A DNA stretch of 64,000 nt from Camelus bactrianus (lineage: Eukaryota; Chordata; Mammalia; Artiodactyla; Camelidae): positions 2,356,001 through 2,420,000 of the forward strand of contig NC_133569.1 of NCBI RefSeq assembly GCF_048773025.1. Direction: 5' to 3'. The first letter of the stretch is position 1. Each line of letters begins with the position of its first letter. Positions 1-13,560 of this stretch are shown piece by piece. The translations under genes were made by a program, and so were the position numbers. The notes under the pieces were generated by a model. It made no database searches. It was not told the origin of the DNA and worked only from the letters and a program-made list of their open reading frames with translations.

Positions 1-2483
1 AAGTGTGTGTGAAGCCGTCCTTCACCTAGCTTGTTGGGAACACAAAGTTTCTCTTCAGTTGTAAACTCCACTCCATACATATATATGTTGAAGTACTAGC
101 TCCAACTCTGTTTTACAGTGAAAACTGCAGGAAATTCAAACCGGCACTAGGAAAAAGACTGAGAAACCAGGGTAAGTGTTTCTCCTGCAAACCGTTCCAT
201 TTGTGCTAGATGAACGAACGTCTCTCCACATGCTCAGTTCTGAGAGATAAGTGTGTGTGAAAGCCGTCCTTCACCTAGCCTGTTGGGAACACAAAGTTTC
301 TCTTCAGTTGCAAACTCCACTCCATACATATATATGGGGAGGTATTAGCTCCAACTCGATTTTAAAGTGAAAACTGCAGGAACTTCAAACCGGCACTAGG
401 AAATAGACCGAACTACCAGAGTAAAAGTTTCTCCTGCAAACCTTTCCATTGTGCTAGATGAACGAACGTCTCTCCACATGCTCAGTTCTGAGAGATAAGT
501 GTGTGTGAAAGCCGTCTTTCACCTAGCTTGTTGGGAACACATAGTTTCTCTTCAGTTGCAAACTCCAATCCATACATATATATGGAGTTGTACTAGCTCC
601 AACACATTTTTACAGTGAAAACTGCAGGAACTTCAAACCGGCACTAGGAAACAGACCGAGAAACCAGAGTAGTATTTTATCATACAACACGTTACCTTTG
701 TGCTAGATGAACGAACGTCTCTCCACATGCTCAGTTCTGAGAGATAAGTGTGTGTGAATTCCGTCCTTTACCTAGCTTGTTGGGAACAAAAAGGTTCTCT
801 TCAGTTGCAAACTCAACTCCATATACATATATGGGGAGGTACTAGCTCCAACTCGGTTTTACAGTGAAAAATGCTGGAACTTCAAACCGGCACTAGGAAA
901 CAGACCGAGATACCTGAGTAAAAGTTTCTCCTGCAACACGTTCCCTTTGTGCTAGATGAACGAACGTCTCTCCACATGCTCAGTTCTGAGAGATAAGTGT
1001 GTGTGAAAGCCGTCCTTCACCTAGCTTGTTGGGAACACAAAGTTTCTCTTCTGTTGCAAACACCATTCCATATATATATTTGGGGAGGTACATGCTCCAA
1101 CTCCGATTTACTGTGAAAACCGCAGGAACTTCAAACCGGCACTTGGAAACATACCGAGAAACCAGAGAAATAGTATATCCTTCAACCCGTTCCCTTTGTG
1201 CTAGATGAACGAACTTCTCTCCACATGCTCAGTTCTGAGAGATAAGTGAGTGTGAAAGCCTTCCTTCACCGAGATTGTTGGGAACACAAAGTTTCTCTTC
1301 AGTTGCAAACTCCACTCCATAAATATATACGGGGAGGTATTAGCTCCAACTCGGTTTTACAGTGAAAACTGCAGGAACATCAAACCGGCATATGAAACAT
1401 ACCGAGATACCAGAGTAAAAGTTTCACCTGCAAAACTTTCCCTTTGTGCTAGATGATCGAACTTCTCTCCACATGTTCAGTTCTGAGAGATAAGTGTGTG
1501 TGAAAGCCGTATTTCACCTAGCTTGTTGGGAACACATAGTTTCTCTTCAGTTGCAAACTCCACTCCATACATATATATGGGGATGTACTAGCTCCAACTC
1601 GGTTTACAGTGAACAATGAAGGAACTTCAAACCGGCATTAGGAAACAGACCGAGAAACCAGAGTAATATTTTATCATACAACCCGTTCCCTTTGTGCTAG
1701 ATGAACGAAAGTCTCTCCACGGCTCAGTTCTGAGAGATAAGTGTGTGTGAAAGCCGTCCTTCACCTAGCTTGTTGGGAACACAAAGTTTCTCTTCAGTTG
1801 TAAACTCCATTCCATACATATACATGGGGAGGTAATAGCTCCATCTCTGTTTTACAGTGGAAAATGCAGGAACTTCAAACCGGCACTAGGAAACAGACCG
1901 AGAAACCAGAGTAATAGTTTCTCCTGCAAGCCGTTCCCTTTGTGCTAGATGAACGAACGTCTCTCCACATGCTCAGTTCTGAGAGATAGTTTGCGTGAAA
2001 GCCGTCCTTCAACTAGCTTGTTGGGAACACAAAGTTTCTCTTCAGTTGCAAACTCCACTCCATACATATATATGGGGAAGTACTAGCTCCAACTCGGTTT
2101 TACAGTGAAAACTGCAGGAACGTCAAACCGGCACTAGGAAACAGAGCGAGATACCAGAGTAAAGTTTCCCTGCAACCCGTTCCCTTTGTGCTAGATGAAC
2201 GAACGTCTCTCCACAAACTCAGTTCTGAGAGATAAGTGTGTGTGAAAGCAGTCCTTCACCTAGCTTGTTGGGAACACATAGTTATTCTTCAGTTGCAAAC
2301 TCCACTCCATACATCTATATGGGTTTGTACTAGCTCCAACACGGTTTTACAGTGAAAACTGCAGGAACTTCAAACCGGCACTAGGAAACAGACCGAGAAA
2401 CCAGAGTAATATTTTATCATACAACCAGTTCTATTTGTGCTAGATGAACGAACGTCTCTCCACATGCTCAGTTCTGAGAGATA
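1..2483 (+). repeat. Ten left-domain monomers, variants a to j
   Basis: The window opens inside a monomer of type a, marked by GTGTGAAGCC (one A short), TTGTAAAC and AGGGTAAG. It is followed by b (AGCCTGTTGG), c (TTTATCATACAAC), d (CATATACATATATGG, AAATGCTGG), e, f (CATATGAAAC, ATGTTCAG), g, h (GTAATAGC), i and j. Type a recurs near 9450, 13183 and 16650. Types e, f, g, h recur in the same order at 6.96-8.45 kb, 24-26 monomers away. Confidence 0.8.
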
Positions 2484-5400
2484 ATTGTGTGTGAAAGCCG
2501 TCCTTCACATAGCTTGTTGGGAACACAAAGTTTCTCTTCAGTTTCAAAATCCACTCCATACACATATATGGGGATGTACTAGCACCAACTCGGTTTTACA
2601 GTGAAAACTGCAGGAACTTCAAACCGGCACTATGAAACAGACCGAGATACCAGAGTAAAAGTTTCTCCTGCAACCCGTTCCCTTTGTGCTAGATGAACGA
2701 ACGTCTCTCCACATGCTCAGTTCTGAGAGATAAGTGTGTGTGAAAACCGTCCTTCAACTAGCTTGTTGGGAACACAAAGTTTCTCTTCAGTTGCAAACTC
2801 CACTCCATACATATATATAGGGAGTTACTAGCTCCAACTCGGTTTTACAGTGAAAACTGCAGGAACTGCAAACCGGCACTAGGAAACAGACCGAGATACC
2901 AGAGTAAAAGTTTCTCATGCAACCCGTTCCCTTTATGCTAGATGAAAGAACGTCTCTCCACATGCTCAGTTCTGAAAGATATGTGTGTGTGAAAGCCGTC
3001 CTTCACCTAGCTTGTTGGGAAAACAAATTTTCTCTTCAGTTGCAAACTCCACTCCATACATATATATGGGGAGGTACTAGCTCCAACTCAGTTTTACAGT
3101 GAAAACTGCAGGAACTTCAAACCGGCACTAGGAAACAGACCGAGATACCAGAGTAAAAGTTTCTCCTGCAAACATTTCCCTTTGTGCTAGATGATCGAAA
3201 GTCTCCCCACATGCTCAGTTCTGAGAGATAAGTGTGTGTGAAAGCCGTCTTTCACCTAGCTTGTTGGGAACACTTAGTTTCTCTTTAGTTGCAAACTCCA
3301 CTCCATACATATATATGGGGTTGTACAGGCTCCAACTCGGTTTTAAAGTGAAAAATGAAGGAACTTCAAACCGGCACTAGGAAACAGACCGAGAAACCAG
3401 AGTAATACTTTATCATACAACCCGTTTCCTTTGTGCTAGATGAAAGAACGTCTCTCCACATGCTCAGTTCTGAGAGATAAGTGTGTGTGAAAGCCGTCCT
3501 TCACCTAGCTTGTTGGGAAAACTAAATTTCTCTACAGTTGCAAACTCCACTCCATACATATATATGGGTAGGTACTAGCTCCAACTCGGTTTTACAGTGA
3601 AAACTGCAGGAACTTCAAACCGGCATAGGAAAGAGCCCGAGATACCAGAGTAAAAGTTTCTCCTGCAACCCGTTCCCTTTGTGCTAGATGAACGAACGTC
3701 TCTCCACATGCTCAGTTCTCAGAGATAAGTGTGTGTGAAAGCCGTCATTCACCTAGCTTGTAGGGAACACAAAGATTCTCTTCAGTTGCAAACTCCACTC
3801 CATATATTTATATGGGGAAGTACTAGCTGCAACTCAGATTTACAGTGAAAACCGCAGGAACTTCAAACCGGCACTAGGAAACAGATCGAGAAACAAGACA
3901 AATAGTTCATCCTACAACGCGTTCCCTTTGTGCTAGATGAACGAACGTATCTCCACATGCTCTGTTCTGAGAGATAAGTGTGTGTGAAAGCCGTCCTTCA
4001 CCTAGCTTGTTGGGAACACACAGTTTCTCTTCAGTTGCAAACTCCAATCCATACATATATATTGGGAGGTACTAGCTCCAACTCGGTTTTACAGTGAAAA
4101 CTGCAGGAACTTCACTCGGCACTAGGAAACAGACCAAGATACCAGAGTAAAAGTTTCTCCTGCAACCCGTTCCATTTGTGCTAGATGAACGAACGTCTCT
4201 CCACATGCTCAGTTCTGAGAGATAAGTGTGTGTGAAAGCCTTCCTTCACCAAGCTTGTTGGGAACACAAAGTTTCCCTTCAGTTGCAAACTCCAATCCAT
4301 ACATATATATGGGGAGGTACTAGCTCCAACTCGGTTTTACAGTGAAAACTGCAGGAACTTCAAACCGGCACTAGGAAACAGACCGAGAAACCAGAGTAAA
4401 ATTTCTCCTGCAACACGTTCCCTTTCTGCTAGATGAACGAACGTCTCTCCACATGCTCAGTTCTGAGAGATATGTGTGTGTGAAAGCCGTCCTTCACCTA
4501 ACATGTTGGGAACACAAAGTTTCTCTTCATTAGCAAACACCACTCCATAAATATATATTGGGAGGTACTAGCTCCAACTCGGTTTTACAGTGAAAACTGC
4601 AGGAACATCAAACCGGCACTAGGAAACAGACCAAGATACCAGAGTAAAAGTTTCTCCTGCAACACGTTCCCTTTGTGCTAGGTGAACGAACGTCTCTCCA
4701 CAAGCTCAGTTCTGAGAGATAATTGTGTGTGAAAGCCGTCCTTCATCTAGCTTGTTGGGAACACAAAGTTTCTCTTAAGTTGCAAACTCCACTCCATACA
4801 TATATATGGGGATGTACTAGCTCCAACTCGGTTTTACAGGGAAAACTGCAGGAACTTGAAACCGGCACTGGGAAGCAGACCGAGAAACCAGAGTAAAAGA
4901 TTCTCCTGCAACCCGTTCCCTTTGTGCTAGATGAACGAACGTCTCTTCACATACTCAGTTCTGAGAGATAAGTATGTGTGAAATCCGTTCTTCACCTAGC
5001 TTGTTGGGAACACAAAGTTTCTCTTCAGTTGCAAACTCCACTCCATACATATATATGGGGAGGTACTAGCTCCAACTCGGTTTTACAATGAAAACTGCAA
5101 GAACATCAAACCGGCACTAGGAAACATACCGAGAATCCAGAGTAATAGTTTCTCCTGCAACCCGTTCCATTTGTGTTACTTTAACGAACGTCTCTCCACA
5201 TGCTCAGTTCTGAGAGATAAGTGTGTGTGAAAGCCGTCCTTCACCTAGCTTGTTGGGAACACAAAGTTTCTCTTCAGTTGTAAACTCCACTCCATACATA
5301 TATATGGGGAGGTAATAGCTCCAACTCTGTTTTACAGTGAAAACTGCAGGAACTTCAAACCGGCACTAGGAAACAGACCGAGAAACCAGAGTAATAGTTT

Positions 5401-7454
5401 CTCCTGCAACCAGTTCCCTTTGTGCTAGATGAACGAACGTCTCTCCACATGCTCAGTTCTGAGAGATATGTGTGCGTGAAAGCCGTTCTTCACGTAGCTT
5501 GTTGGGAACACAAAGTTTCTCTAAGGTTGCAAACTCCACTTCATACATATATATGGGGAAGTACTAGCTCCAACTCGGTTTTACAGTGAAAACTGCAGGA
5601 ACTTCAAACCGGCACTAGGAAACAGACCGAGATACCAGAGTAAAAGTTTCTCCTGCAAACCGTTCCCTTTGTGCTAGATGAACGAACGTCTCTCCACATG
5701 CTCAGTTCTGAGAGATAAGTGTGTGTGAAAGCCGTCCTTCAACTTGCTTGTTGGGAACACATAGTTTCTCTTCAGTTGCAAACTCCACTCCATACATATT
5801 TAAGGGGATGTACTAGATCCAACACGTTTTTACAGTGAAAACTGCAGGAACTTCAAACCGGCACTAGGAAACAGACCGAGAAACCAGAGTAATATTTTAT
5901 CATACAACCAGTTCCTTTTTTGCTAGATGAACGAACGTCTCTCCACATGCTAAGTTCTGAGAGATAAGTGTGTGTTAAAGCCGTCCTTCACCTAGCTTGT
6001 TGGGAACACAAAGTTTCTCTTCAGTTGCAAAATCCACTCCATACACATATATGGGGAGGTACTAGCTCCAACTCTGTTTTACAGTGAAAACTGCAGGAAC
6101 TTCAAAACGGCACTATGAAACAGACCGAGATAACAGAGTAAAGTTTCTCCTGCAACCCTTTCCCTTTGTGCTAGATGAACGAACGTCTCTCTACATGCTC
6201 AGTTCTGAGAGATAAGTGTGTGTGAAATCCGTCCTTCACCTAGCTTGTTGGAAACACAAAGTTTCTCTTCAGTTGCAAACTCCACTCCATACATATATAT
6301 GGGGAGGTACTAGCTAATACTCGGATTTACAGTGAAAACTGCAGGAAATGCAAACCCGCACTAGGAAACAGACCGAGATACCAGAGTAAAAGTTTCTCCT
6401 GCAAACCGTTCCTTTGTGCTAGATGAACGAACGTCTCCCACATGCTCAGTTCTGAGAGATATGTGTGTGTGAAAGCCGTCCTTAACCCTGCTTGTTGGGA
6501 ACACATAGTTTCTCTTCAGTTGCAAACTCCACTCCATACATATATATGGGGTTGTCCTAGCTCCAACACGGTTTTACAGTGAAAACTGCAGGAACTTCAA
6601 ACCGGCACTAGGAAACAGACCGAGAAACCAGAGTAATATTTTATCATACAACACGTTCCCTTTGTGCTAGATGAACGAACGTCTCTCCACATGCTCAGTT
6701 CTGAGAGATAAGTGTGTGTGAAAGCCGTCCTTTACCTAGCTTGTTGGGAACACAAAGTTTCTCTTCAGTTGCAAACTCCACTCCATATACATATATGGGG
6801 AGGTACTAGCTGCAACTCGGTTTTACAGTGAAAAATGCTGGAACTTCAAACCGGCACTAGGAAACAGACCGAGATACCAGAGTAAAAGTTTCTCCTGCAA
6901 CCCGTTCCCTCTGTGCTAGATCAACGAACGTCTCTCCACATACTCAGTTCTGAGAGATATGTGTGTGTGAAAGCCGTCCTTCACCTAGCTTGTTGGGAAC
7001 ACAAAGTTTCTCTTCAGTTGCAAATTCCACTCTTTATATATATATTGGGAGGTACTTGCTCCAACTCCGATTTACATTGAAAACCGCAGGAACTTCAAAC
7101 CGGCACTTGGAAACATACCGAGAAACCAGAGAAATAGTATATTCTACAATCCGTTCCCATTGTGCTAGATGAACGAACGTCTCTCCACATGCTCAGTTCT
7201 CAGAGATAAGTGTGTGTGAAACCGTCCTTCACCGAGCTTGTTGGGAACACAAAGTTTCTCTTCAGTTGCAACCTCCACTCCATACATATATATGGGGAGG
7301 TATTAGCTCCAAATCGGTTTTACAGTGAAAACTGCAGGAACTTCAAACCGGCACTAGGAAATAGACCGAACTACCAGAGTAAAAGTTTCTCCTGCAACCC
7401 GTTCTCTTTGTGCTAGATGAACGAACGTCTCTCCACATGCTCAGTTCTGAGAGA
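2484..7454 (+). repeat. 20-monomer ordered block k...z,c',d,e,f, copy 1
   Basis: Twenty consecutive variants run in the order k l m n o p q r s t u v w x y z c' d e f. The same order appears at 17148-22114, offset about 14.66 kb (59 monomers). Anchors are m with CAAACATTTCC and GATCGAAAG (about 3170 and 17833), p with TTTATATGG (about 3805 and 18469), e (6963 and 21621) and f (7210 and 21868). Individual monomers of the two blocks differ at several positions, so this is an older duplication than the 2.7 and 9.2 kb ones. It is the best evidence for the native HOR order of the left domain. Confidence 0.8.
4941..6470 (+). repeat. u-v-w-x-y-z segment, copy 1 of a 4.72-kb-spaced repeat
   Basis: From the CTTCACATACTCAG end of t through the CTCCCACATG end of z, this segment is nearly identical to 9664-11187 at a constant offset of 4723-4724 bp (19 monomers). 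Anchors: GTCTCTTCAC at 4941 and 9664; GTCTCTCTACAT near 6184 and 10908; ACGTCTCCCA at 6431 and 11155. Confidence 0.85.
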
Positions 7455-9662
7455 TAAGTGTGTGTGAAAGCCATTCTTCACCTAGCTTGTTGGGAACACA
7501 AAGTTTCTCTTCAGTTGCAAACTCCACTCCATACATATATATGGGGATGTACTAGCTCCAACTCGGTTTTACAGTGAAAACTGCAGGAACTTCAAACCGG
7601 CACTAGGAAACAGACCGAGAATCCAGAGTAAAAGTTTCTCCTGCAACCCGTTCCCTCTGTGCTAGATCAACGAACGTCTCTCCACATGCTCAGTTCTGAG
7701 AGATATGTGTGTGTGAAAGCCGTCCTTCACCTAGCTTGTTGGGAACACAAAGTTTCTCTTCAGTTGCAAACTCCACTCCAAACATATATATGGGTATGTA
7801 CTAGCTCCAACTCGGTTTTACAGTGAAAACTGCAGGAACATCAAACCGGCATATGAAACAGACCGAGATACCAGAGTAAAAGTTTCTCCTGCAAACCGTT
7901 CCCTTTGTGCTAGATGATCGAACGTCTCTCCACATGTTCAGTTCTGAGAGATAAGTGTGTGTGAAAGCCGTCTTTCACCTAGCTTGTTGGGAACACATAG
8001 TTTCTCTTCAGTTGCAAACTCCACTCCTTACATATATATGGGGTTGTCCTAGCTCCAACTCGTGTTTACAGTGAAAAATGAAGGAACTTCAAACCGGCAT
8101 TAGGAAACAGACCGAGAAACCAGAGTAATATTTTATCATACAACCCGTTCCCTTTGTGCTAGATGAACGAACGTCTCTCCACATGCTCAGTTCTGAGAGA
8201 TAAATGTGTGTGAAAGCCGTCCTTCACCTAGCTTGTTGGGAACACAAAGTTTCTCTTCAGTTGTAAACTCCACTCCATACATATATAAGGGGAGGTAATA
8301 GCTCCAACTCTGTTTTACAGTGAAAACTGCAGGAACTTCAAACCGGCACTAGGAAACAGACCGAGAAACCAGAGTAATAGTTTCTCCTGCAACCCGTTCC
8401 CTTTGTGCTAGATGAACGATCGTCTCTCCACATGCTCAGTTCTGAGAGATATGTGTGCGTGAAAGCCGTACATCACCTAGCTTGTTGGGAACACAAAGTT
8501 TCTCTTCAGTTGCAAACTCCACTCCATACATATATATGGGGAAGTACTAGCTCCAACTCTGTTTTACAGTGAAAACTGCAGGAACTTCAAACCGGCACTA
8601 GGAAACAGACCGAGATACCAGAGTAAAAGTTTCCCCTGCAAACCGTTCCATTGTGCTAGATGAACGAACGTCTCTCCACATGCTCAGTTCTGAGAGATAA
8701 GTGTGTGTGAAAGCCGTCCTTCACCTAGCTTGTTGGTAAAACAAAGTTTCTCTTCAGTTGCAAACACCACTCCATACATATATATGGGGAGGTACTAGCT
8801 CCAACTCAGTTTTACAGTGAAAACTGTAGGAATTTCAAACCGGCACTAGGAAACAGACCGAGATACCAGAGTAAATGTTTCTCCTGCAACCCGTTCCCTT
8901 TGTGCTAGATGAACGAACGTCTCTCCACATGCTCAGTTCTGAGAGATAAGTGTGTGTGTAATCCGTCCTTCACCTAGCTTGTTGGGAACACAAAGTTTCT
9001 CTTCAGTTGCAAACTCCACTCCATACATATATATGGGGAGGTACTAGCTCCAAATCGGTTTTACAGTGAAAACTGCAGGAACTTCAAACCGGCACTAGGA
9101 AACAGACCGAGAAACCAGATTAATAGTTTCTCCTGCAAACCGTTCCATTTGTGCTACTTTAACGAACGTCTCTCCACATGCTCAGTTCTGAGAGGTAATT
9201 GTGTGTGAAAGCCGTCCTTCACCTAGCTTGTTGGGAACACAAAGTTTCTCTTCAGTTGCAAACTACACTCCATACATATATATGGGGATGTACTAGCTCC
9301 AACTCGGTTTTACAGTGAAAACTGCAGGATCTTCAAACCGGCATAGGAAACAGGCCGAGATACCAGAGTAAAAGTTTCTCCTGCAAACAGTTCCCTTTGT
9401 GCTAGATGATCGAACGTCTCTCCACATGCTCAGTTCTGAGAGATAAGTGTGTGTGAAGCCGTCCTTCACCTAGCTTGTTGGGAACACAAAGTTTCTCTTC
9501 AGTTGTAAACTCCACTCCATAAATATATATGGGGAAGTACTAGCTCCAACTCTGTTTTACAGTGAAAACTGCAGGAAATTCAAACCGGCACTAGGAAAAA
9601 GACCGAGAAACCAGGGTAAGAGTTTCTCCTGCAAACCGTTCCATTTGTGCTAGATGAACGAA
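7455..9662 (+). repeat. Nine left-domain monomers linking two HOR fragments
   Basis: This run contains an f-like monomer (CATATGAAAC, ATGTTCAG), a g-type (AAATGAAGG, TTTATCATACAAC), h (GTAATAGC), i (GTGTGCGTG), then single-copy-looking monomers including one with GTGTGTGTAATCC, one with CAGGATCTTC and CATAGGAAACAGGCC (about 9330, seen again at 13050 and 16540), and type a at about 9443. The a-type monomer changes into the end of a t-type (CTTCACATACTCAG), which marks a mid-monomer junction at about 9.66 kb. Confidence 0.75.
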
Positions 9663-9663
9663 C

Positions 9664-11187
9664 GTCTCTTCACATACTCAGTTCTGAGAGATAAGTATGT
9701 GTGAAATCCGTTCTTCACCTAGCTTGTTGGGAACACAAAGTTTCTCTTCAGTTGCAAACTCCACTCCATACATATATATGGGGAGGTACTAGCTCCAACT
9801 CGGTTTTACAATGAAAACTGCAAGAACATCAAACCGGCACTAGGAAACATACCGAGAATCCAGAGTAATAGTTTCTCCTGCAAACCGTTCCATTTGTGCT
9901 ACTTTAACGAACGTCTCTCCACATGCTCAGTTCTGAGAGATAAGTGTGTGTGAAAGCCGTCCTTCACCTAGCTTGTTGGGAACACAAAGTTTCTCTTCAG
10001 TTGTAAACTCCACTCCATAAATATATATGGGGAGGTGATAGCTCCAACTCTGTTTTACAGTGAAAACTGCAGGAACTTCTAACCGGCACTAGGAAACAGA
10101 CCGAGAAACCAGAGTAATAGTTTCTCCTGCAACCAGTTCCCTTTGTGCTAGATGAACGAACGTCTCTCCACATGCTCAGTTCTGAGAGATATGTGTGCGT
10201 GAAAGCCGTCCTTCACGTAGCTTGTTGGGAACACAAAGTTTCTCTTAAGTTGCAAACTCCACTCCATACATATATATGGGGAAGTACTAGCTCCAACTCG
10301 GTTTTACAGTGAAAACTGCAGGAACTTCAAACCGGCACTAGGAAACAGACCGAGATACCAGAGTAAAAGTTTCTCCTGCAAACCGTTCCCCTTGTGCTAG
10401 ATGAACGAACGTCTCTCCACATGCTCAGTTCTGAGAGATAAGTGTGTGTGAAAGCCGTCCTTCAACTAGCTTGTTGGGAACACATAGTTTCTCTTCAGTT
10501 GCAAACTCCACTCCATACATATTTAAGGGGATGTACTAGATCCAACACGGTTTTACAGTGAAAACTGCAGGAACTTCAAACCGGCACTAGGAAACAGACC
10601 GAGAAACCAGAGTAATATTTTATCATACAACCAGTTCCTTTTTTGCTAGATGAACGAACGTCTCTCCACATGCTAAGTTCTGAGAGATAAGTGTGTGTTA
10701 AAGCCGTCCTTCACCTAGCTTGTTGGGAACACAAAGTTTCTCTTCAGTTGCAAAATCCACTCCATACACATATATGGGGAGGTACTAGCTCCAACTCGGT
10801 TTTACAGTGAAAACTGCAGGAACTTCAAAACGGCACTATGAAACAGACCGAGATAACAGAGTAAAAGTTTCTCCTGCAACCCTTTCCCTTTGTGCTAGAT
10901 GAACGAACGTCTCTCTACATGCTCAGTTCTGAGAGATAAGTGTGTGTGAAATCCGTCCTTCACCTAGCTTGTTGGAAACACAAAGTTTCTCTTCAGTTGA
11001 AAACTCCACTCCATACATATATATGGGGAGGTACTAGCTAATACTCGGATTTACAGTGAAAACTGCAGGAAATGCAAACCCGCACTAGGAAACAGACCGA
11101 GATACCAGAGTAAAAGTTTCTCCTGCAAACCGTTCCTTTGTGCTAGATGAACGAACGTCTCCCACATGCTCAGTTCTGAGAGATATG
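9664..11187 (+). repeat. u-v-w-x-y-z segment, copy 2
   Basis: Partner of 4941-6470. After z the two copies part. Copy 1 continues with monomers c' (CCTTAACCCTGC) and d, whereas copy 2 passes straight to e at 11189. The offset accordingly drops from 4724 to 4226 bp, a loss of two monomers (about 497 bp) in this copy. Confidence 0.85.
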
Positions 11188-12920
11188 TGTGTGTGAAAGC
11201 CGTCCTTCACCTAGCTTGTTGGGAACACTAAGTTTCTCTTCAGTTGCAAATTCCACTCTTTATATATATATGGGGAGGTACTTGCTCCAAATCCGATTTA
11301 CATTGAAAACCGCAGGAACTTCAAACCGGCACTTGGAAACATACCGAGAAACCAGAGAAATAGTATATTCTACAATCCGTTCCCATTGTGCTAGATGAAC
11401 GAACGTCTCTCCACATGCTCAGTTCTCAGAGATAAGTGTGTGTGAAACCGTCCTTCACCGAGCTTGTTGGGAATACAAAGTTTCTCTTCAGTTGCAAACT
11501 CCACTCCATACATATATATGGGGAGGTATTAGCTCCAAATCGGTTTTACAGTGAAAACTGCAGGAACTTCAAACCGGCACTAGGAAAGAGACCGAGATAC
11601 CAGAGTAAAAGTTTCTCCTGCAACCCGTTCTCTTTGTGCTAGATGAACGAACGTCTCTCCACATGCTCAGTTCTGAGAGATAAGTGTGTGTGAAAGCCAT
11701 TCTTCACCTAGATTGTTGGGAACACAAAGTTTCTCTTCAGTTGCAAACTCCACTCCATACATATATATGGGGATGTACTAGCTCCAACTCGGTTTTACAG
11801 TGAAAACTGCAGGAACTTCAAACCGGCACTAGGAAACAGACCGAGAATCCAGAGTAAAAGTTTCTCCTGCAACCCGTTCCCTTTGTGCTAGATGAACGAA
11901 CGTCTCTCCACATGCTCAGTTCTGAGAGATAAGTGTGTGTGAAAGCCGTCATTCACCTAGCTTGTTGGGAACACAAATATTCTCTTCGGTTGCAATCTCC
12001 ACTCCATACATATATATGGGGAAGTACTAGCTCCAACTCGATTTTACAGTGAAAACTGCAGGAACATCAAACCGGAACTAGGAAACAGACCGAGAAACCA
12101 GAGTAATATATTCTCCTGCAACCCGTTCCATTTGTGCTAGATGAACGAACGTCTCTCCACATGCTCAGTTCTGAGAGATTTGTGTGTGTGAAAGCCGTCC
12201 TTCACCTAGCTTGTTGGGAACACAAAGTTTCTCTTCAGTTGCAAACTCCACTCCAAACATATATATGGGTATGTACTAGCTCCCACTCGGTTTTACAGTG
12301 AAAACTGCAGGAACATCAAACCGGCATATGAAACAGACCGAGATACCAGAGTAAAAGTTTCTCCTGCAAACCGTTCCCTAGTGCTAGATGATCGAACGTC
12401 TCTCCACATGTTCAGTTCTGAGAGATAAGTGTGTGTGAAAGCCGTCTTTCACCTAGCTTGTTGGGAACACATAGTTTCTCTTCAGGTGCAAACTCCACTC
12501 CTTACATATATATGGGGTTGTCCTAGCTCCAACTCGTGTTTACAGTGAAAAATGAAGGAACTTCAAACCGGCATTAGGAAACAGACCGAGAAACCAGAGT
12601 AATATTTTATCATACAACCCGTTCCCTTTGTGCTAGATGAACGAACGTCTCTCCACATGCTCAGTTCTGAGAGATAAATGTGTGTGAAAGCCGTCCTTCA
12701 CCTAGCTTGTTGGGAACACAAAGTTTCTCTTCAGTTGTAAACTCCACTCCATACATATATAAGGGGAGGTAATAGCTCCAACTCTGTTTTACAGTGAAAA
12801 CTGCAGGAACTTCAAACCGGCACTAGGAAACAGACCGAGAAACCAGAGTAATAGTTTCTCCTGCAACCCGTTCCCTTTGTGCTAGATGAACGAACGTCTC
12901 TCCACATGCTCAGTTCTGAG
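11188..12920 (+). repeat. Seven monomers repeating 6963-8446, with one inserted
   Basis: Types e and f match 6963 and 7210 at an offset of 4226 bp. After the GCCATTCTTC monomer, one additional monomer (about 11931-12180, with CACAAATATTCTC and ACCGGAACTAGG) is present here and not in the earlier copy. From there on the offset is about 4473 bp (18 monomers) through the f-like, g and h monomers. A single-monomer insertion or deletion distinguishes the two. Confidence 0.8.
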
Positions 12921-13560
12921 AGATAAGTGTGTGTGAAAGCCGTCCTTCAACTAGCTTGTTGGGAACACATAGTTTCTCTTCAGTTGCAAAATCCACTCCA
13001 TACACATATATGGGGAGGTACTAGCTCCAACTCGGTTTTACAGTGAAAACTGCAGGATCATCAAACCGGCATAGGAAACAGGCCGAGATACCAGAGTAAA
13101 AGTTTCTCCTGCAAACAGTTCCCTTTGTGCTAGATGATCGAACGTCTCTCCACATGCTCAGTTCTGAGAGATAAGTGTGTGTGAAGCCGTCCTTCACCTA
13201 GCTTGTTGGGAACACAAAGTTTCTCTTCAGTTGTAAACTCCACTCCATAAATATATATGGGGAAGTACTAGCTCCAACTCTGTTTTACAGTGAAAACTGC
13301 AGGAAATTCAAACCGGCACTAGGAAAAAGACCGAGAAACCAGGGTAAGAGTTTCTCCTGCAAACCGTTCCATTTGTGCTAGATGAACGAACGTCTCTCCA
13401 CATGCTCAGTTCTGAGAGATAAGGGTGTGTGAAAGCCGTCCTTCACCTAGCCTGTTGGGAACACAAAGTTTCTCTTCAGTTGCAAACTCCACTCCATACA
13501 TATATACGGGGAGGTATTAGCTCCAACTCGATTTTACAGTGAAAACTGCAGGAACTTCAA
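12921..13560 (+). repeat. Hybrid monomer followed by a and b
   Basis: The first monomer begins as x type (CCTTCAACTAGC, CACATAG), moves to k/y type (CAAAATCC, CACATATATGG), and ends as the CAGGATC..., CATAGGAAACAGGCC type seen at 9330. It is thus a three-part mosaic. It is followed by type a (GTGTGAAGCC, about 13183) and type b (AGCCTGTTGG). Confidence 0.7.

Noticed and set aside
999-1208. 69-codon frame MCESRPSPSLLG..., also at 6963, 11189 and 21621
   Set aside because: A frame-shifted reading of the e-type monomer with a chance lack of stops. The four copies are repeats of one satellite variant.
2917-3102. 61-codon frames starting MQPVPFMLDERTSLHML (also 14352, 17579, 23045; related ones at 24786 and 27521)
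   Set aside because: They exist only in the l-type monomers, where CTCCTGCAACC became CTCATGCAACC and TGTGCTAG became TATGCTAG (or, in the 24786/27521 pair, CTCGTGCAACC), and they cross the monomer boundary. They recur because the variant recurs, not because a protein is kept.
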